Below the pieces are notes generated by a model that saw only the letters and a program-made list of their open reading frames with translations, searched no databases and was not told the origin of the DNA. From positions 1 to 11,451 of the forward strand of contig JAEYSS010000127.1 in the NCBI GenBank assembly GCA_023434425.1: a stretch of DNA of 11,451 nucleotides, written 5' to 3'. Position 1 is the first letter of the stretch. Each line of letters opens with the position of its first letter. Positions 5,987-11,451 of this stretch are shown in pieces. This DNA is from Pseudomonadota bacterium. Its GTDB lineage: Bacteria; Pseudomonadota; Alphaproteobacteria; Ferrovibrionales; Ferrovibrionaceae. Made by a program: the position numbers and the translations under genes.

Positions 5987-6294
5987 CTTTTGCCCATCGC
6001 CTGCTTTTCGGCAGCGACGATGTCCTTTTCGGTGAAGAGATATTCACGGAGCTCCTTGTTAAAATGCTCGTCGTTGCGGCGCAGCCATTCCAGCGCCATG
6101 GCCGCATGCTCGATCTCTTCGCGCATGTTGTGCAGCAGGATTTGCTTCAAAGACTCATCCTCGCAATCGTCAGCGCGCTGACGGTACCAGTCGACGGCTT
6201 CCAGCTCCTCCATCAGCGACACGATGGCGTGATGCATCGAAATCGTCTTCTTCGAGAGACGTTCGCGCGGGGCATGCAGGGATTCGCTGGCCAT
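5983..6294 (-). CDS. Encapsulated-ferritin (EncFtn)-like ferroxidase, no cargo tail
   Basis: This 103-residue, mostly helical protein closely resembles the encapsulated ferritin of Rhodospirillum rubrum, which oxidises Fe(II) at sites built between subunits of an annular decamer. Equivalent metal and entry-site residues are all present with an offset of two: Glu29, Glu30, Glu32, Trp36 and Tyr37 in SLMEELEAVDWYRQRAD, and Glu60 and His63 in 'NMREEIEHAAMALEWLRR'. The helix C region 'ELREYLFTEKDI' (81-92) is also kept. EncFtn cargo proteins continue into a C-terminal tail ending in an encapsulin-binding peptide; this one stops soon after, at EKQAMGKS. No encapsulin gene is visible. GAGGAG 5 nt before the ATG gives a strong start. 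The stop codon overlaps that of the RidA-like gene. A role in iron oxidation or storage is inferred from the residues; without a shell the role is unclear. Confidence 0.88.
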   Translation of the reverse strand: MASESLHAPRERLSKKTISMHHAIVSLMEELEAVDWYRQRADDCEDESLKQILLHNMREEIEHAAMALEWLRRNDEHFNKELREYLFTEKDIVAAEKQAMGKS

Positions 6295-6359
6295 GAATAC
6301 TCCTCAGGCGTCTTGGGGGCAGGCCAGGAGTAAATGGCAGAAGGCCGCGAAAGTTCCGG

Positions 6360-7331
6360 CTAGATTGCCCTGGTTTCGCCGATTGGCATAACGTCAGCCT
6401 CGCCCGGTGCATAGCCGACGGCAGCCGCGCCCTGCCGGAAGCGTTCGGCTGCCTCGAATGGCGGCTCCTCGCTCAGGATCACCGTGCCCCAGTGCATGCC
6501 GACCACACGCTTCGCACCGATATCGCGGGCAAGCTGGGCGGCCTGTTCTGGAGTGGTATGGCTGTTGCGCATGATGACCTGAGGCTCATAGGCACCGATG
6601 CCGACGAAGGCGGTGTCGAATGGGCCGAGCTTTTGGCCGATCTCGTGGAACACCGGGCCATGCGCGGTATCGCCCGAAAAGAACAGGCGGCGGTTGCCAG
6701 ACATATAGGCGAAGCCGCCCCAGAGCGAGCGGTTACGGTCGAACAGGCCGCGACGGGAGAAATGCAGCGCCGGTGTGAATGTGATGGCGACGCCATTTTG
6801 CTCAGTATGGTCGTACCAGTCGAGTTCGATCACATCGCGGAAACCATGGCGATGGAAATACCGCCCGAGGCCGAGCGGCACGATGGCAGTCGTGCGGTGC
6901 TTGTGCGGCAATGCCTTCAACGTCGCCAGGTCGAGGTGATCGTAATGGTTATGGCTCACTGTCAGGATATCCACGGGCGGCAGGTCGGCCGGCGCAATGG
7001 CAGGCGGGACATAGCGCCGCGGCCCGAATCGGTTGAGCGGCCCGGCATGATCGGATAGGTAAGGATCGGTCAGGATCGTGGCGCCACCGAGGCGAATCAG
7101 GAAAGCCGCGTGGCCCAGCCAGGTGTAGCTGTCGCTGTTGTGGTGACGTTGTAGCCCGGCTTCGACCTCATTCCGATCAAGCACATGGCCGTCCGGCACG
7201 GGGATGGGCTGCCGCCCGCGCCGCGCCATGCCCCAGAAAAACGGGATGCGGTCGCGCAGCCAGCGGTCCTCCGCGAGCGGCATGACATGGGGATTGCGGA
7301 ACCGACCTTTGCCAATGTGATGCGCAGTCAT
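6360..7331 (-). CDS. Metallo-beta-lactamase-fold hydrolase, NAPE-PLD-like
   Basis: This is a 323-residue hydrolase of the MBL fold, closest in pattern to the UlaG/NAPE-hydrolysing phospholipase D branch. Zinc-site motifs are SHNHYDHLD (126-134: His127, His129, Asp131, His132), His190 in PALHFS, Asp221 in FSGDTAHG and His280 in MHWGT. 'TWLGHAAFLI' (70-79), LTDPYLSDHAGP (87-98) and the early FRNPH (11-15) are typical of NAPE-PLD homologues. There is no signal peptide, so it is likely cytosolic. I chose ATG at 7331; an upstream TTG at 7367 has no ribosome-binding site, although the site for the ATG is weak too. It follows trkH by 78 bp on the same strand, with a U-less hairpin between. The physiological substrate in bacteria is not known; a phosphodiesterase acting on lipids is one possibility. 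Confidence 0.88.
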   Translation of the reverse strand: MTAHHIGKGRFRNPHVMPLAEDRWLRDRIPFFWGMARRGRQPIPVPDGHVLDRNEVEAGLQRHHNSDSYTWLGHAAFLIRLGGATILTDPYLSDHAGPLNRFGPRRYVPPAIAPADLPPVDILTVSHNHYDHLDLATLKALPHKHRTTAIVPLGLGRYFHRHGFRDVIELDWYDHTEQNGVAITFTPALHFSRRGLFDRNRSLWGGFAYMSGNRRLFFSGDTAHGPVFHEIGQKLGPFDTAFVGIGAYEPQVIMRNSHTTPEQAAQLARDIGAKRVVGMHWGTVILSEEPPFEAAERFRQGAAAVGYAPGEADVMPIGETRAI

Positions 7332-7383
7332 ATCGCTAACGATGAGGGTGGCGGCTGCCGGCTGCAACAGGGCGTGCGCGGCT

Positions 7384-7403
7384 GGGTGACGGCGGTCACG
7401 CCC
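7384..7403 (-). other. Stem-loop just downstream of trkH
   Basis: GGGTGAC (7384-7390) pairs with GTCAC-G-CCC (7395-7403) around a 4-nt GGCG loop, with one bulged base. It begins 6 bp beyond the trkH stop codon. No T run follows in either direction, so it is not a convincing intrinsic terminator. It may stabilise the mRNA 3' end or only partly reduce read-through into the hydrolase gene. Confidence 0.35.
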
Positions 7404-7409
7404 GGCGGT

Positions 7410-8894
7410 TCAGTTCCGCCAGAAGGAACGGCTGAACGGGATCAACAGGATCAGGATTTCCAGTCGCCCGGCCAACATGCCGAACGACATCAGCCATTTC
7501 ACGCCGGACGGCACCTCTTTGAAGGTGCAGCAGGGGCCGCTGTTGGGGCCCAGGCCGGGACCGACATTGCCCAGCGCGGCGGCAGCCGCACCCAGGCTTT
7601 CGGTAAAGCCGAGCCCGAAGGCGGAGATCGCCAGCATCAGCAGAACGAGCAGCAACAGGTAGGCGAAGATATAGGTTGCGACACCGGTGCGGATCGTGTC
7701 CGACACCGTCTCGCCATTGAAGGTGACGCGGAAGGCGCCGTGCGGATAAATCTGGCGGCGGACCTGCATGCGCAGGGTCTTGAGCATGATCAACACGCGG
7801 AAGACCTTGATGCCGCCAACGGTCGATCCCGTGCAGCCGCCGATCAGCATCAGCAGAAAGGCCACGGTCTCCGGGAAACCGCCCCAGAGCGAATAGTCAT
7901 GGCCGGTGAATCCGGACGTCGTGATGGTAGCGACGACGGCAAAAGCGGCACTGCGAAGCGCCTCCAGGATCGCAATGTCTTCATGCACCAGGCGCCAGAG
8001 CGAGATCATCAGCGTGGCGGCGGCAATGATGGTTAGAAACAGGCGCACCTGTTCGTCCCGCCACAAAGTGCCGGGCCGGCCATGGCTGGCGATGATGTAG
8101 AGGCCGAAAGGCATGGCGCCGAGCAGCATGAACAATACCGCCACCCATTCGATCGGCGCGCTGTTGAAGGCGCCGAAGCCAGCGTCGTAGGTGGAAAAGC
8201 CGCCGGTGGCGATGGTGGTCATCGCGTGATTGACGGCATCGAAAAAACTCATGCCGGCAATCCAGAAACACAGCAGGCAGACGAAAGTCAGGATGGTGTA
8301 GATGATGCCGATCTGCCGGACCACCTCGGTGATGCGCGGCAGGAACTTGCTGGAATTGGGCGAGAGGTCGAGGCTGAACAGCTGCAGGCCGCCAATGCGC
8401 AGGAAGGGCAGCGCCAGCACCGCGATGGTGACGACGCCGAAGCCGCCGATCCACATCAGCAGCGAACGCCACATCAGCAGGCCGCGTGGCAGAGTGTCGA
8501 GCCCGACAATCACGGTGGAGCCGGTATTGGTCAGGCCGGAGACGGACTCAAAAACCGCGTCGGCCAGGGGCATCTGCAGTTCGGACAGCATGAAAGGTGC
8601 CGCGCAGACCAGGCAGATTGTCAGCCAGGTCGCCGGCAGCAGCAGCAGGGTTTCGTTCAGCGTGATCTTCTGGCTGCGGTCATAGGTCGCGAAAGCCAGG
8701 CCGGCCCCTAGGAACAGCGTGCCGGCGCCGCAGATCAGGAAGACGGCGTAATCCTCATGACTGTCGGCCAGATCGATCAGCATCGGCGCCAGCATGGCGA
8801 TACCGAAACAGCAGCTGACAACGCCGACGAAAAACAGGATCGGAGCGGGCCGGACCGTGATGTTCTTCTGCGGGCTGACGACGGCGTTGGTCAT
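7410..8894 (-). CDS. trkH: TrkH-family potassium uptake transmembrane protein
   Basis: This 494-residue inner-membrane protein is the K+-translocating subunit of a Trk/Ktr-type system, which normally works with a cytosolic NAD-binding TrkA/KtrA ring. The four-fold repeated architecture is clear. The membrane segments are many (first about 17-41), and there are four pore loops with their selectivity-filter glycines: SGLTNTGST (119-127), MTTIATGGFSTY (225-236), 'TITTSGFTGH' (323-332) and ALGNVGPGLG (440-449). 'MWIGGFGVV' (147-155), 'GGCTGSTVGGIKVFR' (352-366) and the C-terminal MLAGRLEILILLIPFSRSFW are family signatures. ATG at 8894 has no clear Shine-Dalgarno, but TM1 begins soon after, so a later start would cut into it. 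It lies 57 bp downstream of the lipoprotein gene. No trkA is in the window. Confidence 0.95.
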   Translation of the reverse strand: MTNAVVSPQKNITVRPAPILFFVGVVSCCFGIAMLAPMLIDLADSHEDYAVFLICGAGTLFLGAGLAFATYDRSQKITLNETLLLLPATWLTICLVCAAPFMLSELQMPLADAVFESVSGLTNTGSTVIVGLDTLPRGLLMWRSLLMWIGGFGVVTIAVLALPFLRIGGLQLFSLDLSPNSSKFLPRITEVVRQIGIIYTILTFVCLLCFWIAGMSFFDAVNHAMTTIATGGFSTYDAGFGAFNSAPIEWVAVLFMLLGAMPFGLYIIASHGRPGTLWRDEQVRLFLTIIAAATLMISLWRLVHEDIAILEALRSAAFAVVATITTSGFTGHDYSLWGGFPETVAFLLMLIGGCTGSTVGGIKVFRVLIMLKTLRMQVRRQIYPHGAFRVTFNGETVSDTIRTGVATYIFAYLLLLVLLMLAISAFGLGFTESLGAAAAALGNVGPGLGPNSGPCCTFKEVPSGVKWLMSFGMLAGRLEILILLIPFSRSFWRN

Positions 8895-8951
8895 TGGCGC
8901 GGAGTGTGGTCGGCCGCCCCTCCGGAATCAAGGCGGGAATCGGGGGGGCGG

Positions 8952-9596
8952 TCAGGCGCGACCGCTGTAGACCAGCATATGGCCGTTGTGGCAGGTCGGA
9001 CTGTAGCGCGCGATCAGGTAGCGGGGCCGAATGCCGATCTCCTGGTGGCGTCGAGCGGCGATCTCGTCTCGAAGATCGTCGGCTTTGTCCGGGGCGCCGG
9101 CCTGACGCAGGGCATTGGCATAGTCCAGCAGCGCTTCGGTATAGGTGACCGGTTCATCGTCTTCCAGTTTCAGGCGGCGCACCATGGCGACGCCCTCGGC
9201 ATAGTAGGGAACCGCGTCGCCATAGAGCCGGCGGTCGTAATAAAGCCGTGCCAGTTCGAACAGCCGGCGCGATACCTGCGGGCTCGCCGGCCCTGTGGCA
9301 GATTCTTCCAGAGCGAGCGAGGTGAGCAGCAGTTCGCGCGCCTCGTCGAACTTGCAGGCATGTCCCTTCATGCGGCCGAGATTGTACATCGTGAGCGATA
9401 GCAGCGAGACGGGGACGCGTTCGGTGCCGGCCCAGACCAGCGCACGGCCGTAGAGGTCTTCCGCCTGCGGGAAGTCGCGCACCGCTTCGGCGCGCGTACC
9501 GGCATCGTAATACCGCGCCGTATTTGTCGTGTTGAAATCCTTCGCGCAGCCTGCCGTCAGCACGACCAGCGCAAGAATGGCGCATATCCGCCACAT
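8952..9596 (-). CDS. TPR-containing lipoprotein of unknown function
   Basis: This 214-residue predicted lipoprotein has a short signal peptide ending in the lipobox LTAGC, with acylated Cys17. Ala18 at +2 predicts the outer membrane under the usual Lol rule. The rest looks like three to four tetratricopeptide helical pairs. Candidates are about residues 28-60 (ARYYDAGTRAEAVRDFPQAE), 65-98 (LSLTMYNLGRMKGHACKFDE), 105-140 ('RLFELARLYYDRRLYGDA') and 148-185 ('EALLDYANALRQAGAPDKA'). TPR solenoids bind other proteins. The C-terminal end 'RYSPTCHNGHMLVYSGRA' is not part of a repeat and I do not recognise it. ATG at 9596 has a purine-rich GAGGGGA about 9 nt upstream. The neighbouring trkH lies 57 bp downstream and may be co-transcribed, which does not by itself show a functional link. 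Confidence 0.8.
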   Translation of the reverse strand: MWRICAILALVVLTAGCAKDFNTTNTARYYDAGTRAEAVRDFPQAEDLYGRALVWAGTERVPVSLLSLTMYNLGRMKGHACKFDEARELLLTSLALEESATGPASPQVSRRLFELARLYYDRRLYGDAVPYYAEGVAMVRRLKLEDDEPVTYTEALLDYANALRQAGAPDKADDLRDEIAARRHQEIGIRPRYLIARYSPTCHNGHMLVYSGRA

Positions 9597-9697
9597 CGCC
9601 TGCTTCCCCTCACGCCCACGTCTGTGGAGCCCTGCAAGACTAGGCAGGATCAGGATACGGCGAAAGTAGGAAAATGGTTATGCCGGCAGGTGGCTTC

Positions 9698-9736
9698 AAA
9701 AAAAGAAAGCCCCGCCAGCAGGAACCGGCGGGGCTT
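9698..9736 (-). terminator. Rho-independent terminator of glnA
   Basis: On the - strand, AAGCCCCGCC (9736-9727) and GGCGGGGCTT (9716-9707) form a perfect 10-bp GC-rich stem with a 10-nt loop. It is followed by TCTTTTTTT (9706-9698). It lies about 50 bp after the glnA stop and is a textbook intrinsic terminator. The rest of 9597-9786 should contain the lipoprotein promoter, but I see no convincing -35/-10 pair there. Confidence 0.92.
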
Positions 9737-9786
9737 GTTGGACGCCCGGCTGTTAAGCCGCGGCCCAGGGAAGTACGTCTGCGGTC

Positions 9787-11196
9787 TTAGACCGAGTAGT
9801 ACATCGAGAACTCGATCGGATGCGGGGTGTGCTCGAAGGCATACACCTCATCCCACTTCAGTTCCATGTAGGCGTCGATGAAGTCGTCGTTGAACACGCC
9901 ACCGGCCTTCAGGAAGGCGCGATCCTTGTCCAGGGCTTCAAGCGCTTCACGCAGGCTGCCGCAAACCTGCGGAACCTTCTTCAGCTCTTCAGCCGGCAGG
10001 TCATACAGGTTCTTGTCCATGGCCGGGCCGGGATGGATCTTGTTCTTGATGCCATCGAGACCGGCCATCAGCATGGCCGAGTAAGCGAGGTAGGGGTTCG
10101 CGCCCGGATCGGGGAAGCGGACCTCAACGCGCTTGGCCTTCTCGCCGGCGCCGAACGGGATACGGCAGGAGGCCGAACGGTTGCGCGCCGAGTAGGCGAG
10201 CAGCACCGGGGCTTCGAAGCCGGGGATCAGGCGCTTGTAGCTGTTGGTCAGCGGGTTGGTGAAGGCGTTCAGGGCTTTGGCGTGCTTGATGATGCCGCCG
10301 ATGTAGTACAGCGCCATCTCACTGAGGCCGGCATACTTGTTGCCAGCGAAGAGCGGCTTGCCGCCCTTCCAGATCGACTGGTGCACGTGCATGCCCGAGC
10401 CGTTGTCGCCCTTGATCGGCTTCGGCATGAAAGTCGCGGTCTTGCCCCAGGCATGGGCCACGTTGTGCACGCAGTATTTATAAATCTGCATGCCATCGGC
10501 GGACTTCAGCAGGGTATTGAACTTGACGCCCAGTTCATGCTGGCTGTTCGCCACTTCGTGGTGGTGCTTCTCGACGGTCACGCCCATGGCGGCGATAGTG
10601 GAGAGCATTTCCGAACGCAGATCGCCGCCCTGATCGAGCGGGGCAACCGGGAAGTAGCCGCCCTTGATCGGCGCGCGGTGGCCCATATTGCCACCTTCGT
10701 AGGTTTTACCCGAATTGTAGTCGCCTTCGATGTCGTCCATGTAGACGAAGGTTTCGTTCATCGAGGTCTTGAAGCGCACGTCGTCGAAGACGAAGAACTC
10801 GGCTTCCGGACCGAAGTAGGCAACATCGCCCACCTTGCTGGCCTTGATGAAGGCTTCGGCAGCCTTGGCGATCGAGCGCGGGCAGCGGTTGTACGGAGTT
10901 CCTTCATGCGGCTCGAGCACGTCGCAGAACAGGATCGCGGTGGTCTGCGCCGAGAAGGGATCGAAGGTGAGGCTGTCGAGGTCCGGCTTCAGCAGCATGT
11001 CGGACTCGTTGATAGCTTTCCAGCCGGCAATCGACGAACCGTCGAACATGATGCCTTCCTTCAGGGTCGGCTCGTCGATCATGGTGATGTCGAAGGCGAC
11101 ATGCTGCCACTTGCCACGCGGATCGGTGAAGCGGAAATCGACGTACTTGGCTTCCTTTTCCTTGAGCTGCTTCAGAATGGATTTGGCTTCAGCCAT
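9787..11196 (-). CDS. glnA: Type I glutamine synthetase
   Basis: GlnA is a 469-residue cytosolic dodecameric enzyme that makes glutamine from glutamate, ammonia and ATP, the entry point of ammonium assimilation. Present are '[17 protein letters not shown]' (51-67), metal ligands Glu131 and Glu133 in '[12 protein letters not shown]', '[16 protein letters not shown]' with Glu214 and Glu221, [13 protein letters not shown] (262-274, His270) and [13 protein letters not shown] (318-330). Next come the NRSASCRIP block (339-347) and '[16 protein letters not shown]' with Glu358. Tyr398 in [10 protein letters not shown] is the adenylylation site of the GlnE-regulated (beta) class, so control by covalent modification is expected. 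The start is ATG at 11196, with AGGA 9 nt upstream; a TTG at 11235 is rejected. It is preceded by glnB and ends in a strong terminator, giving the alphaproteobacterial glnBA operon order. Confidence 0.98.
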   Translation of the reverse strand: MAEAKSILKQLKEKEAKYVDFRFTDPRGKWQHVAFDITMIDEPTLKEGIMFDGSSIAGWKAINESDMLLKPDLDSLTFDPFSAQTTAILFCDVLEPHEGTPYNRCPRSIAKAAEAFIKASKVGDVAYFGPEAEFFVFDDVRFKTSMNETFVYMDDIEGDYNSGKTYEGGNMGHRAPIKGGYFPVAPLDQGGDLRSEMLSTIAAMGVTVEKHHHEVANSQHELGVKFNTLLKSADGMQIYKYCVHNVAHAWGKTATFMPKPIKGDNGSGMHVHQSIWKGGKPLFAGNKYAGLSEMALYYIGGIIKHAKALNAFTNPLTNSYKRLIPGFEAPVLLAYSARNRSASCRIPFGAGEKAKRVEVRFPDPGANPYLAYSAMLMAGLDGIKNKIHPGPAMDKNLYDLPAEELKKVPQVCGSLREALEALDKDRAFLKAGGVFNDDFIDAYMELKWDEVYAFEHTPHPIEFSMYYSV

Positions 11197-11284
11197 GGCT
11201 GTTTTTCCTGCTAGTTCTTCCCTGGTTGGTAACAACTCACTGAGATCAGGCCCGGGAGAGGGCGGTACTCGATGAGGGTGAGGA

Positions 11285-11306
11285 GGCGGAGAATTCCTGC
11301 TCCGCC
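11285..11306 (-). other. Stem-loop in the glnB-glnA intergenic region
   Basis: GGCGGAG (11285-11291) pairs perfectly with CTCCGCC (11300-11306) around an 8-nt loop, starting 1 nt after the glnB stop. No T run follows on the - strand, so full termination is unlikely. It may be an RNA-processing or stabilising element that sets the glnB to glnA ratio. The remaining intergenic sequence to 11197 shows no sigma-54 (GG-N10-GC with TTGC) promoter that I can identify. Confidence 0.45.
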
Positions 11307-11307
11307 G

Positions 11308-11451
<144 letters not shown>

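Noticed and set aside
7332..7367. TTG start extending the NAPE-PLD-like hydrolase by 12 codons
   Set aside because: No ribosome-binding site upstream of the TTG, and the extra residues resemble no family N-terminus.
7185..8036. 283-codon open frame on the + strand over the hydrolase and trkH genes
   Set aside because: It crosses two well-supported - strand genes, has low-complexity Gln/Gly/Arg/Asp composition and no motif.
8082..8711. 209-codon open frame on the + strand within trkH
   Set aside because: Antisense of transmembrane-coding sequence gives long Gln/Asp/Gly/Ala-rich frames; no family signature.
8952..9020. CHNGH near the lipoprotein C-terminus as a haem-binding motif
   Set aside because: A c-type haem site needs CXXCH; there is only one cysteine here.
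9820..11214. 464-codon open frame on the + strand across glnA
   Set aside because: Antisense shadow of a highly conserved GC-rich gene; composition (Val/Gly/Arg/His) is typical of such frames and no domain is visible.
11197..11235. TTG start extending glnA by 13 codons
   Set aside because: GlnA proteins begin at MAEAK-like sequences and AGGA precedes the ATG at 11196.
11197..11307. Sigma-54 promoter directly upstream of glnA
   Set aside because: No GG/GC pair with the required spacing and TTGC context was found; a promoter upstream of glnB, outside the window, is more likely.

Overview
The window is about 11.5 kb of GC-rich, densely packed bacterial chromosome. It most likely comes from an alphaproteobacterium of the Rhodospirillales type. 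Three things suggest this: a glnB-glnA operon, an encapsulated-ferritin-like protein closely resembling the Rhodospirillum rubrum one, and a histidine kinase of PleC/PdhS-like make-up. The organism is inferred from gene content only. There are eleven protein-coding genes (one cut by the window edge). I see no tRNA, rRNA, CRISPR array or insertion sequence.

Region 1 (1-2767, + strand) is a sugar-acid or organic-acid uptake and catabolism unit. A perfect 16-bp palindrome at 10-25, of the GntR/LacI-family operator type, precedes a full-length UxaA-family altronate/galactarate dehydratase-like enzyme. That gene is followed by a periplasmic tripartite-tricarboxylate (Bug/TctC) binding protein and a stem-loop terminator. 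The membrane partners TctA and TctB are not in the window.

Region 2 (2826-3917, +) is an orphan membrane histidine kinase, convergent with the next gene.

Region 3 (3943-5986) is a divergent locus. A class II aldolase/adducin-family protein lies on the - strand. A DJ-1/PfpI protein very like isonitrile hydratase and a RidA-fold protein lie on the + strand. The 176-bp shared upstream region holds a dRS3-like dispersed repeat and a second perfect 16-bp palindrome. The RidA-fold protein lacks the arginine needed for classical imine deaminase activity.

Region 4 (5983-9596, - strand) carries a small encapsulated-ferritin-like protein with an intact ferroxidase motif set but no C-terminal cargo-loading extension. 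It also carries a NAPE-PLD-like metallo-beta-lactamase-fold hydrolase, a TrkH potassium transporter subunit and a TPR lipoprotein.

Region 5 (9698-11451, - strand) is nitrogen assimilation: the 3' end of glnB (PII) followed by glnA (type I glutamine synthetase with its adenylylation tyrosine), closed by a textbook intrinsic terminator.

Most of the window is ordinary metabolism and transport. The parts most worth a second look are the encapsulin-less EncFtn-like protein, the isonitrile-hydratase-like/atypical-Rid/aldolase locus with its palindromic control region, and the GntR-type operator.
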